Positions 21,235-31,437 are shown, numbered from the stretch's first letter. The stretch: 64,000 nucleotides of DNA from Paralithodes platypus (GCA_032716605.1 CM064539.1:3104550-3168549); one strand, 5' to 3'. Numbers and translations: made by a program. Notes: generated by a model not told the origin, from the sequence alone.

Positions 21235-21614
21235 TTAAGGAAGCCCACCTCACTTTTGTTCTCTTTCTCTCCCTCTCTCTTTGGCTTGTATCCATTCGGC
21301 CCCATTCAGCCAACTATTTTAAGACGTTTATCCCCATCTAGGTGTCGATTTCTTCCTGGCGAGCGATAGCGAGCCAACATTATATGAAGAAATCCGGCTT
21401 CGCCGGAGAAATTTTTCTATCGAAAAATTTACAAATTTAGCCTGCTGTCAAACAAAAAAATAAAAAATATGCTGGCTCGCTGCCGCTCACCAGTAAGAAA
21501 TTGACACCTGGATGGGGATAGACGTCTTAAAACAGTAGGCTGAATGGGGCCAAATGGATACAAGCCAGAGAAAGATAGACCGGGACAGAACAAAAACAGG
21601 TCACCCCCCCTTAA
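21235..21614 (+). mobile_element. TA-family foldback with mismatched tips
   Basis: The 380 bp element has a left tip TTAAGGAAGCCCACCTCAC (TA2) and a right tip AACAGGTCACCCCCCCTTAA (TA1). The inner arms still pair over the GGCCCCATTCAGCC and CGACACCTGG blocks. Confidence 0.85.
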
Positions 21615-21638
21615 ATCTACGCATATGACTCCAATTAA

Positions 21639-21843
21639 CCACTTGCGAGTTTCAGGCTATAAGGAAGTTGAAGTTGTAGACATCGATATTGAACAGAATT
21701 ACCAGCTAAAATACAGTTGCAGTACATTTATAAATACATAAAACCCAATTCAACATACTCTTTATAGCTTTTTATTATTGCATTTCAATCTTCTATCGAT
21801 GTCTGTAGCTCCAACTTCCTTATAGCCTGAAACTCGCAAGTGG
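21639..21843. mobile_element. hAT-type MITE with ~55 bp TIRs
   Basis: Arms beginning CCACTTGCGAGTTTCAGGC are inverted at 21639 and 21843. They are flanked by CCAATTAA (21631-21638) and CCAATTAC (21844-21851), an 8-bp duplication with one mismatch. An 8-bp TSD suits hAT, but the tips do not carry the usual CAG start, so the family is uncertain. Confidence 0.7.
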
Positions 21844-21916
21844 CCAATTACATTCCCGACATACGGTATTAACACCATGACCCCCCACACGCCCGCCCAC
21901 TGACGTCATCATACCG

Positions 21917-21990
21917 CCGCCCCCCGTTGCGCCCCCCCCCCCCCACCCCCCGTTGCGCCCCCCCACCCCCCGTTGCGCCCCCTCTCCCTG
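21917..21990 (-). repeat. C-rich tandem block, G4-prone on minus strand
   Basis: Three to four units of CCCCCCGTTGCGCCCCCC with variable C runs. The minus strand has more than six runs of at least five G with short loops, which meets standard G-quadruplex rules. Confidence 0.75.
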
Positions 21991-22120
21991 TCGCCATGGC
22001 TACGCTGGCAAACACTCAGGTACAGGTATATTCAGTCACTTCGCCCCATGACCACTTTGTCTTATGACCAATTGGTAGCGGTTTCCGGGCCAACCATTAC
22101 TCCATAGCAACCAGAAGCTT

Positions 22121-22575
22121 TTAAGGGGAGGTATTTAGTTTAAGGGGAGGTATTTAGTTGAAGGGGAGGTATTTAGTTTAAGGGGAGGTATTTAGTTTAA
22201 GGGGCGTATTAGTTTAAGGGGAGGTATTTAGTTGAAGGGGAGGTATTTAGTTTAAGGGGAGGTATTTAGTTTAAGGGGAGGTATTTAGTTTAAGGGGAGC
22301 TATTTAGTTTAAGGGGAGGTATTTAGTTTAAGGGGAGGTATTTAGTTTAAGGGGAGGTGTTTAGTTTAAGGGGAGGTGTTTAGTTTAAGGGGAGGTGTTT
22401 AGTTTAAGGGGAGGTGTTTAGTTTAAGGGGAGGTATTTAGTTTAAGGGGAGGTGTTTAGTTTAAGGGGAGGTATTTAGTTTAAGGGGAGGTATTTAGTAT
22501 AAGGGGAGGTATTTAGTTTAAGGGGAGGTATTTAGTTTAAGGGGAGGTATTTAGTTTAAGGGGAGGCATTTAGTT
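22121..22575 (+). repeat. ~20-bp array made from a TB tip
   Basis: About 22 units of TTAAGGGGAGGTATTTAGT, with minor GTGTTT, TTGAAGG and short variants. The unit is the exact terminal sequence of TB, and the last unit flows into a complete TB body. Confidence 0.95.
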
Positions 22576-22892
22576 TGTTCCCTACGTTTTCATAAAGCTT
22601 AAAATTACAACTCCTAGACACCCTTTCAAGATAAATGTGTACATTTTTCGGTAGAAAAATGTCCCGGCCGGAGGCCGATTGCTCTTAAATTACAGGCTCG
22701 CTATCGCTCGCCTGGAAAAAAATCGACACCTTAATGGCACGAAAGGTCTTAAAATTTACAGAAATGGGGCAAAATGTCTTAAAATGTCTAAACTACTAGG
22801 GCGAATGTCTTAAAATCTCAAAAGCAATGGGGCTAAACATGAGGGAGAAAGGGGTCCAGAAAAAAATCCCTCAAGTGGAAATCTCCCCTTAA
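22121..22892 (+). mobile_element. TB-family element with amplified left tip
   Basis: After the tip array the element continues normally (AAGCTTAAAATTACAACTCC, core hairpins, GGGGTCCAG) and ends AATCTCCCCTTAA. Without the array it would be ~335 bp. Its last TTAA is also the first TTAA of the next element. Confidence 0.85.
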
Positions 22893-23106
22893 CCCCTTCT
22901 ATACCGCCGGTGAAGTCCTTTTCACTTTATTTTGGCTACTATTAGACGATTTTATTCAGCTTAGGAAGGGTGTTTACCAATTAAAAAGCTATATAATATC
23001 TCGATTAATCCTTTTAGCTGCCATATATCCTTCCTAAGCTACATAAAATCGTCTAAATGAAGCTGAAATCAAATACAAAAGACGTCACTGGTACAGGAAG
23101 GGTTAA
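22889..23106 (+). mobile_element. TC-family MITE between two TB elements
   Basis: Tips TTAACCCCTTCTATACCGC and CTGGTACAGGAAGGGTTAA, with TTAA shared on both sides with TB elements in opposite orientation. Length 218 bp. Confidence 0.8.
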
Positions 23107-23438
23107 GGGTCTGAGATTTCCACTTGAGGGATTTTTTTTTTTCTGAACCCCTTTTTCCCTCATGTTTAGCCCCATGGCTTTTGAGTTTCTTAGACGTTTG
23201 CCCCATTAGTTTGGCGATTTCAGAACTATCGCCCCATGTCTGTCAAATTTCGTGCCATTTAGGTGTCGACTTTTTCCTGGCAAGCGATAGCGAGCCTGTA
23301 ATTTAATTGGAACCGGCCTTCGGCCTTGACATATTTCTACAAAACAATGAACAGAATTTACATAGAAAGGGGGTCTAGGGGGTGTAATGTTAAGCTTGAT
23401 GGAGGTCTAGGTGAACCAAAAAAAAAAACTCCCTTTAA
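23103..23438 (-). mobile_element. TB-family TTAA element
   Basis: Minus-orientation TB1 copy from TTAAGGGTCTGAGATTTCC to AAACTCCCTTTAA. The second hairpin has decayed (CCGGCCTTCGGCCTTG) and the first is broken (TTTCTACAAAACAATG). Confidence 0.75.
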
Positions 23439-23474
23439 CCATTGCCATATCAACCATGGACATTTAGACCACTT

Positions 23475-24075
23475 TGTTTCAAGACCACTTTCCCTCATGA
23501 CCACTTTCCCTCATGGCCACTTTCCCTCATGACCACTTTCCCTCATGACCACTTTCCCTCATGGCCACTTTCCCTCATGACCACTTTCCCTCATGGCCAC
23601 TTTCCCTCATGACCACTTTCCCTCATGACCACTTTCCCTCATGGCCACTTTCCCTCATGACCACTTTCCCTCATGGCCACTTTCCCTCATGACCACTTTG
23701 CCTCATGACCACTTTCCCTCATGACCACTTTCCCTCATGGCCACTTTCCCTCATGACCACTTTCCCTCATGACCACTTTCCCTCATGGCCACTTTCCCTC
23801 ATGACCACTTTCCCTCATGACCACTTTCCCTCATGACCACTTTGCCTCATGACCCATGACCACTTTTGCATCTTGACCATTTCTGAAATATTATCGCTGC
23901 TGCATCATAACTACTCTATGCACTAGGACCACTTTTATACAATTACCACTTGGCATCATAACTAATTTGGATGTATTTGCCTCGTGACCACTTTTATCTT
24001 GTGACCACTTTGAATAATTACCACTTTGACACATGTTAACTTACGACCACTTTGCATAATGACCACTTTTGCATG
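23475..24075 (+). repeat. 16-bp minisatellite with decayed right flank
   Basis: About 24 units of ACCACTTTCCCTCATG, with a GGCC variant, up to ~23870. Diverged units (ACCACTTTTGCAT and similar) continue to ~24075. Related units also occur at 22036-22066, so the TB-TC-TB cluster probably inserted into or next to this array. Confidence 0.9.
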
Positions 24076-24227
24076 AAGACCACTTTTCAATTCAATAATT
24101 TTACATCACGAACACTTCTCATCATTCATTGCATTACTACAAACATCTCAAAAACATTATAGATGTGGATAATAATTTGCCCAAGTATTTTCATCCTCGA
24201 CTTTTACATACATACATACATACTGTA

Positions 24228-24437
24228 CAGTCGCGCTAACAAGTCATATCTCGGTACCAAGTATGTGTTGATCAATAATTGGTATCAGCAATATCTAATT
24301 TCATTTCTTCATATCGAGTGAAATATACACACATTTTCCTACACTTACCCACCCTATTCAACATCTGACAGACATTAATACAGCACAGAGCGAACCAAAG
24401 GTAATGACAGCTGAGACATGACTTATTAGCGCGACCG
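24228..24437 (+). mobile_element. M2 MITE (Tc1/mariner-like), copy 1
   Basis: Starts CAGTCGCGCTAACAAGTC, ends TTATTAGCGCGACCG, flanked by TA at 24226-24227 and 24438-24439. The CAGT start and TA flank are typical of Tc1/mariner. 210 bp, non-coding. Two other copies lie at 31541 and 32504. Confidence 0.85.
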
Positions 24438-24503
24438 TACAATCGCCCAATGTTAGGCGGAAAAAAAATCGTAATTACGCCTTCGTAATAAAAGAGATAT
24501 CTA

Positions 24504-24736
24504 TTAACCCTTTCACGCATTTATGACGCAGAGGTTGCCAGATTAGCAATAAGAAATATAGTTCTCTCACTCATAATTACCTCTCCAAAATTAGTTGTCT
24601 GCCTACAGCTAACTCAAAGACAACTGCAGAGGTTGAAGTAACTAAACTAAAGGTTTCTAAATACCCCTGATGGTAACAAAGGCTTCAAAGTATCCCCAAT
24701 AGGCTCAAAATCGCGTCATATGTCGGAGAGGGTTAA
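24504..24736 (+). mobile_element. TD-family MITE, single internal unit
   Basis: 233 bp from TTAACCCTTTCACGCATTTATG to TATGTCGGAGAGGGTTAA with one ~105-bp module. This is the basal form against which the expanded copies are compared. Confidence 0.85.
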
Positions 24737-25054
24737 GACGCAGGGGTTACTAATGTAAAATAAGCGTTGTTAATATTGTTAGGCGAGGAGAATATGACGA
24801 AATGATAATGGGGCGAACTGTCTTGCTCCACGCGCAAAGAGTTCAGGGGGCTTTGGGGGTGCTTGGGTGCAGAGAGGGGAATGGGGGGGGGGGGGAAGGT
24901 CAGGCCTGCTCTATCTTACTTCAATGTCATGTACTCGATTTTATATATATATATATTTTATGTGTGTAAACTGGTATCAATTTTGTTTGTATAATTGTAT
25001 TTATAATTGAAGGCTATTGCATTTGTTCATCTGCTTGGCTCTATTATTTATATT

Positions 25055-25106
25055 CTATATATATCTGTCTATCTATCTATCTATCTATATCTGTCTACCT
25101 ATTTGT

Positions 25107-25139
<33 letters not shown>

Positions 25140-25368
25140 ATCTGTCTACCTATTTGTTCTATCTATCTATCTATCTATCTATATCTGTCTACCTATTTGT
25201 TCTATCTATCTATCTATCTATCTATATCTGTCTACCTATTTGTTCTATCTATCTATCTATCTATATCTGTCTACCTATTTGTTCTATCTATCTATCTATC
25301 TATCTATATCTGTCTACCTATTTGTTTTATCTATCTATCTATCTATCTATATATGTCTACCTATTTGT

Positions 25369-25401
<33 letters not shown>

Positions 25402-25494
25402 ATCTGTCTACCTATTTGTTCTATCTATCTATCTATCTATCTATCTATATCTGTCTACCTATTTGTTCTATCTATCTATCTATCTATCTATTTG
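25055..25494 (+). repeat. (TATC)n higher-order array
   Basis: Eight to nine blocks, each CTGTCTACCTATTTGTTC followed by 6-11 TATC units. It directly abuts the 3' end of a minus-strand LINE, so the array appears to have grown from the LINE's (GATA)n tail. Confidence 0.95.
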
Positions 25495-25800
25495 CCTGAC
25501 GCGGTGATCTCCGAAGGGGTGGCCACGAACAAACCGCCCCCATGCACCTCTGTCCCCAGTCAGTCGACACCCCTTCCTCCCAACCAGCAACGCCTTCATC
25601 CATATACTTCCTCACTCCATCCTTCCACCTCTCCTTCGGTGCACCTCTCCCTCTCTGTCCTTCCACCTCGCTCTCGTACACCTTCTTGGTCATTCTCTCG
25701 CTTCCCATACGTTCCATATGGCCGAACCATCTCCAGGTGTTCCTTTTCACACTTTCCAGCACATCTACCTCCACACCACACCTCCTTCTTACTTCCTTAA
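25495..25800 (-). mobile_element. LINE 3' end with (GATA)n tail
   Basis: The minus-strand frame reads CGVEVDVLESVKRN, WRWFGHMERMGSERM and VEGQRGRGAPKERWKDGVRK. RWFGHMERM followed by a GRP-xxRWxD motif is the usual ORF2 C-terminus of several AP-endonuclease LINE clades. Only the last ~300 bp are present. Confidence 0.85.
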
Positions 25801-25921
25801 CATAAACATAATTAGGCCTTTTTCAGATTTCCGTTTTTCTTATGTTTTTCAACTAATCTCTGCGTTTAATTCCCACCTGCATTATACACTAGTACAGAAC
25901 ACACATTAGCAACTCACCTAT

Positions 25922-26945
25922 TCATGCATTCAAACACACACACACCTATTCATGCATTCAAACACACACACACACCTATTCATGCATTCAAACACACACG
26001 CACCTATTCATGCATTCAAACACACACACACACACCTATTCATGCATTCAAACACACACACACACACCTATTCATGCATTCAAACACACACACACACCTA
26101 TTCATGCATTCAAACACACACACACACCTATTCATGCATTCAAACACACACACACCTATTTATTCATTCAAACACACACACACCTATTCATGCATTCAAA
26201 CACACACACACCTATTCATTCATTCAAACACACACACACCTATTCATGCATTCAAACACACACACACCTATTCATGCATTCAAACACACACTCACCTATT
26301 CATGCATTCAAACACACACACACCTATTCATGCATTCAAACACACACACACACCTATTCATGCATTCAAACACACACACACACCTATTCATGCATTCAAA
26401 CACACACACACCTATTCATGCATTCAAACACACACACACCTATTCATGCATTCAAACACACACACACACCTATTCATGCATTCAAACACACACACACCTA
26501 TTCATTCATTCAAACACACACACACCTATTCATGCATTCAAACACACACACACCTATTCATTCATTCAAACACACACACACCTATTCATGCATTCAAACA
26601 CACACACACCTATTCATTCATTCAAACACACACACCTATTCATGCATTCAAACACACACTCACCTATTCATGCATTCAAACACACACACACCTATTCATT
26701 CATTCAAACACACACACACCTATTCATGCATTCAAACACACACACACCTATTCATGCATTCAAACACACACACACCTATTCATGCATTCAAACACACACA
26801 CACCTATTCATGCATTCAAACACACACACACCTATTCATGCATTCAAACACACACACACACCTATTCATGCATTCAAACACACACACACACCTATTCATG
26901 CATTCAAACACACACACAACTATTCATGCATTCACACACACACAC
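25922..26945 (+). repeat. 28-32 bp minisatellite, about 35 copies
   Basis: Units are CCTATTCATGCATTCAAACA plus a variable (CA)n. Length variation lies almost entirely in the CA run. All three frames stay open for over 1 kb, producing artefactual 335-495 residue proteins. Confidence 0.97.
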
Positions 26946-27258
26946 ATACAAAACCAAAACCCTTACACATATGAAGGTGGACATTTATATACACACAAAC
27001 AGCGCACACACACATAAATACACCTGTACACTTACACACATAAACACATGTACACTTACACACAAACACAGCTGTACACTGGCACTTAAACACACCTCTG
27101 CACATACAAACACACACACACACACCTGTACACTTACACACAAACACAGCTGTACACTGGCACTTAAACACACCTCTGCACATACAAACACACACACACA
27201 CACACCTGTACACTTACACACAAACACAGCTTTGGCACTTAAACACACCACACATACA

Positions 27259-27312
<54 letters not shown>
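26946..27312 (+). repeat. CA-rich region with ~84-bp repeats
   Basis: Three units contain CACCTGTACACTTACACACA and TTAAACACACC; a (CA)n tract of ~25 units follows at 27262-27312. Confidence 0.9.
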
Positions 27313-27313
<1 letters not shown>

Positions 27314-27354
27314 ATATACACGGCGCACATGAACTCTACCCTTCCAGTTGCTCT

Positions 27355-27714
27355 TTAAGGGGGATGGTTAACTTTTTGGGCGATTTTTGTATGTATTCAG
27401 TATTTTTCTAGTTTCCTCCCTAGACCTCCATCAAATTTAAAAACACATCCATTAGATCCCCCTTCTAGATTAATTTGTAAAAATTTTGGTAGAAAAATTT
27501 CCCCCGGTTCTTCCAACATTATAGGCTCACTATCGTTCGCCAGGGAAACAATCTACACCTAAATAGCACGAAAGGTCTAAATATTGACGAAGAAATGGGG
27601 CAAAAGGTATTAAAATCGCCAAACTAATGGGCCGAACGTCTTAACATCTGAAAACTATTGGGGGGTAAGCATGAGGAAGAAAGGGGTCCACAAAAAAGGT
27701 CTGCCTCCCCTTAA
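27355..27714 (+). mobile_element. TB-family element (TB2 subtype)
   Basis: TTAAGGGGGATGGTTAACT to GGTCTGCCTCCCCTTAA. The second hairpin is deleted (TTTCCCCCGGTTCTTCC). It forms an inverted pair with the next copy, 62 bp away. Confidence 0.75.
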
Positions 27715-27776
27715 GATAGCAAAGGACATTTAAAGAGGATTAAAATTTGAGGTCACTCATAGAAGTTCGAGAGCTT

Positions 27777-28119
27777 TTAAGAGGGGGGATGGGCCGGTTT
27801 TCTGGACCACTTTCTCCCTCATGTTTAGCCCCATTAGTTTTCAGACGTTAAGATGTTTGCCCATTAGTTAGATGATTTTAAGACCTTTCGCCCCATTTCG
27901 TCGTCAAAATGTAGACCTTTCGTGCTATTTAGGTGTCGATTTTTTCCCTGGCGAACGATAGTGAGCCTGTAATGTTGGAAGGAAAATGTACAAATTAATC
28001 TAGAATTAATCTAATGGATGTTTTTTTTTTTAATCTGATGGAGGTTTAGGGAGGAAACTAAAAAAATATATAAGACTAAATGAATCAATTGACCGAACAA
28101 ACGGCCCGTCTCCCCTGAA
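27777..28119 (-). mobile_element. TB-family element (TB2 subtype), inverted
   Basis: TTAAGAGGGGGGATGGGCC to CCCGTCTCCCCTGAA; the right TTAA has decayed to TGAA. Both core hairpins are lost (TGTTGGAAGGAAAATG). Faces the preceding TB. Confidence 0.7.
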
Positions 28120-28125
28120 GTATTC

Positions 28126-28792
28126 AATTATGCAAACACAACCATTGGAGTAGACTTGGGGGTGGGACGTATTATGCAAACACAACCATTGGAGTAGACT
28201 TGGGGGTGGGACGTATTATGCAAACACAACCATTGGAGTAGACTTGGGGGTGGGACGTATTATGCAAACACAACCATTGGAGTAGACTTGGGGGTGGGAC
28301 GTATTATGCAAACACAACCATTGGAGTAGACTTGGGGGTGGGACGTATTATGCAAACACAACCATTGGAGTAGACTTGGGGGTGGGACGTATTATGCAAA
28401 CACAACCATTGGAGTAGACTTGGGGGTGGGACGTATTATGCAAACACAACCATTGGAGTAGACTTGGGGGTGGGACGTATTATGCAAACACAACCATTGG
28501 AGTAGACTTGGGGGTGGGACGTATTATGCAAACACAACCATTGGAGTAGACTTGGGGGTGGGACGTATTATGCAAACACAACCATTGGAGTAGACTTGGG
28601 GGTGGGACGTATTATGCAAACACAACCATTGGAGTAGACTTGGGGGTGGGACGTATTATGCAAACACAACCATTGGAGTAGACTTGGGGGTGGGACGTAT
28701 TATGCAAACACAACCATTGGAGTAGACTTGGGGGTGGGACGTATTATGCAAACACAACCATTGGAGTAGACTTGGGGGTGGGACGTATTATT
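28126..28792 (+). repeat. 44-bp satellite, 15 near-identical copies
   Basis: Units containing ATTATGCAAACACAACC and GGAGTAGACTTGGGGGTGGG repeat at exactly 44 bp with essentially no differences. Such homogeneity indicates recent expansion or conversion. Confidence 0.97.
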
Positions 28793-28798
28793 CATTAA

Positions 28799-29189
28799 TT
28801 AAGGGGAGGTCACCTGCTTTTCTGATCTCCCTCTCTCTCTCTTTGGCTGGTATCCATTCGGCCCCATTCAGCCTACTGTTTTAAGAAGTTTACCCCCATC
28901 AAGGTGTCGATCTTTTCCTGGCGAGCGGCAGCGAACCGGTATTTTATTTAAAATGTTTCTGACAGCAGAAAAATTTCTCCGGCGAAGCCGGATTTCTCCA
29001 TACAATGCTGGCTCGCTATCGCTATCGCTATCGCTATCGCTATTGCTCGCTAGGAAGAAATCGACACCTGGATGGGGATAAACGTCTTAAAACAGTTAGC
29101 TGAATGGGGCTGAATGGGGCCGAATGGATACAAGCCAGGGAAAGAGAGACAAGGAGAGAAAGATAAAAAAAGCCGGTGACCCCCCCTAA
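28799..29189 (+). mobile_element. TA-family foldback inside satellite flank
   Basis: Tips TTAAGGGGAGGTCACCTGC (TA1-like) and AGCCGGTGACCCCCCCTAA (TA3, TTAA decayed to CTAA). The right arm contains a (TCGCTA)n expansion at ~29010-29045, five units where other copies have one. A lone satellite unit follows. Confidence 0.8.
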
Positions 29190-29247
29190 GTTTTCAATTA
29201 TGCAAACACAGCCATTGAAATAGACTTGGGGGTGGGTGGTATTACGC
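29190..29247 (+). repeat. Lone diverged 44-bp satellite unit
   Basis: Contains ATTATGCAAACACAGCCATT and GACTTGGGGGTGGG, with ~5 differences from the array units. It lies beyond the TA insertion and marks the old array edge. Confidence 0.85.
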
Positions 29248-29288
29248 ATTAATTAAAACGTGTCCAATTTAACTCATGTTATAATAAT

Positions 29289-29440
29289 TGACCTAGATGT
29301 GTGTGTTTGAATTTGTATTGTGTTTGTGTGCGTTCATTGTTTTCTGTTGTGTTGACCCTATTCTGGCTCTGTCTTGAGTCGCCCCCCCCCCCAAAAAAAA
29401 AAAACAAAAAAAAAAACAGGAAAAGTTGGGATTGGGCCCG
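29289..29440 (+). mobile_element. Dispersed retroelement-like fragment R1, copy 1
   Basis: GACCTAGATGTGTGTG, then TTCATTGTTTTCTGTTGTG, GGCTCTGTCTTGAGTCG and a C/A-rich run. Copies at 33214-33360 (minus) and 36655-36790 (plus) share the same order. Shared sequence continues briefly after the A run (TGGGCCCGAG), so the run is internal or the element lacks a simple tail. Confidence 0.55.
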
Positions 29441-29583
29441 AGGATCAAGAGAATATAGAATATAATAATATGATTGCAATGACAACGGATTATATTGCAT
29501 AGTGAATAAATCGTATAAAATGTATCGAATATTTATGAGTGGTTGTATTGGTATACCCTATCATAACATACATTTATCAGTAT

Positions 29584-29918
29584 TTAAGGAGAGATTTCCA
29601 CTTGAGAGATTTTTTTCTTGACTCCTTTCTCCCTCATGTTTAGCCCCATTGCTTTTCTAATTTTAAGACGTTCGCCCAATTATTTTGACGATTTTAAGAT
29701 CTTTCGACCCATTTCTGTCAATTTTAAGACCTTTCGTGCCATGTAGGTGTCGATTTTATCCTGGCGAGCGATAGCGAGCCTGTAATATAAGAGGAACCGG
29801 CTTTCAGCCGGGACATTTTCTACCGAAAAATGTACAAATTTATCTTGAAAGGGGGTCTAGGGGGAGTAATTTTAAGCTTGATGGAAGTCTAGGGAATCAA
29901 CTAAAAACCTCCCCTTAA
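29584..29918 (-). mobile_element. TB-family TTAA element
   Basis: TB1 copy of 335 bp. The second hairpin has CCGGCT paired with AGCCGG rather than CCGGCC with GGCCGG, a paired change. Its right TTAA is shared with a TD element. Confidence 0.85.
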
Positions 29919-30148
29919 CCCTCTCCGACATATGACGCGATTTTGAGCCTATTGGGGATACTTTAAAGCCTTTGTTACCATCAGGGGTATTTAGAAACCT
30001 TTAGTTTAGTTACTTCAACCTCTGCAGTTGTCTTTGAGTTAGCTGTGGACAGAAAACTAATTTTGGAGAGGTAATTATAAGAGTGAGAGAACTCTATTTC
30101 TTATTGCTAATCTGGCAAGCTCCGCATCATATGAGTCTGAAAGGGTTA
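29915..30148 (-). mobile_element. TD-family MITE, single unit
   Basis: TTAACCCTCTCCGACATATG to GAGTCTGAAAGGGTTAA, 234 bp, sharing the TTAA at 29915-29918 with the preceding TB. Confidence 0.85.
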
Positions 30149-30427
30149 AGCATATCATTATAGACGATATAACACGAATTATGTGTGCAGCTGTGCCTTC
30201 CTCCCCTAGTTCTCCCTACCTGCCATTTCGCGGACAAAACATCACATCGTTCCCTATTAATATAATTCCCGCTAACCTTGACGTAAACCAGAATTATGAA
30301 TCGCACATAAAAATCAAAATGATTTGAAAAGGGCGTTGAGGATTTTATCTCATCGGCCCCGCTTGCCAAACCTTTTCACGAGAGTCCATCACATTAATGA
30401 TCATAACATTCGCGCTACTTCGTTCAG

Positions 30428-30736
30428 TTAAGGGGAGGTATTTAGTTTGTTCCCTACGTTTTCATCCCCCTTTCTCCCTAGACCCCCTTTCAAGATAAAT
30501 TTGTACATTTTTCGGTAGAAAAATTTCCCCCGGAGCTTGGCGGTTGCTCTTAAATTTCACCCCATTTATCGCTCAGGAACAAATCGACACCTTTATGGCG
30601 AGCGATAGCGAGCCTGTAATTTAAGAGGCAAACCGGCCTTCGGCCGGGAAATTTAAAATCTCAAAAAATGTACAAATTTATCTCGAGGGAGAAAGGGGTC
30701 CAGAAAAAAAGATCTCAAGTGTTAATCTCCCCTTAA
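30428..30736. mobile_element. TB-family element, internally scrambled
   Basis: Tips are intact (TTAAGGGGAGGTATTTAG and AATCTCCCCTTAA), but the inside alternates between orientations: forward core to 30600, then an inverted core (GGCGAGCGATAGCGAGCC), then forward GAGAAAGGGGTCCAG. It looks like inversions between core segments. Confidence 0.75.
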
Positions 30737-30754
30737 TATCAAACGCATTCCATA

Positions 30755-30757
<3 letters not shown>

Positions 30758-30807
<50 letters not shown>
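30758..30807 (+). repeat. (TC)n microsatellite
   Basis: About 25 uninterrupted units. Confidence 0.97.
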
Positions 30808-30810
<3 letters not shown>

Positions 30811-31013
30811 AGAACAAATATAACACTACTGGGCAGTTCACTGTTTTACAACCGCAATTTGATCGAAAAGTCTTATGGAAACTTTATGTGTAATCGAGGA
30901 AAATAACAGTTTGAGCGGATATTGTATAATGATACGATAGTTGTCGCAATATTTGATGCCAACTACTGGAACACTATTATGTTACTACTTTTCTTACAAC
31001 GAAAACAAATAGT

Positions 31014-31437
31014 TTAAAGGGGGATGGTTCACTTTTTGGGCGATTTTTGCATGTATTCATTATTTTTCTAGTTTCCTCCCTAAACCTCCATCATTTTTGC
31101 ATGTATTCATTATTTTTCTAGTTTCCTCCCTAGACCTCCATCAAATTAAAAAAAAAAAAACATCCATTAGATCCCCTTTCTAGATTAATTTGTACATTTT
31201 TCGGCAGAAAAATGTGTCGGCCGAAGGCCGATTCTTCCAACAATACAGGCTCACTATCGTTCGCCAGGGAAAAAATCGACACCTAAATAGCACGAAAGGT
31301 CTAAATATTGACGAAGAAATGGGGCGAAAGGTCTTAAAATCGACTAACTAATGGGACAAAAATCTTAACATCTGAACACTAATTGAGCTGAACATGAGGG
31401 AGAAGGGGGTCCAAAAAACCGGTCAATGCCCCCTTAA
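31014..31437 (+). mobile_element. TB-family element with 53-bp duplication
   Basis: TTAAAGGGGGATGG to TGCCCCCTTAA. A 53-bp segment of the left arm (TTTTTGCATGTATTC...CCTCCATCA) is tandemly doubled at about 31046-31142. The second hairpin is TCGGCC..GGCCGA, another paired change. Confidence 0.75.

Noticed and set aside
25924..27411. Long open frames of 335-495 residues rich in His, Thr and Ser
   Set aside because: They are three frames of a 28-32 bp minisatellite without stop codons; no start context, domain or conservation.
28126..28792. CRISPR-like array
   Set aside because: Identical 44-bp units are contiguous with no unique spacers, in a eukaryotic repeat context; it is a satellite.
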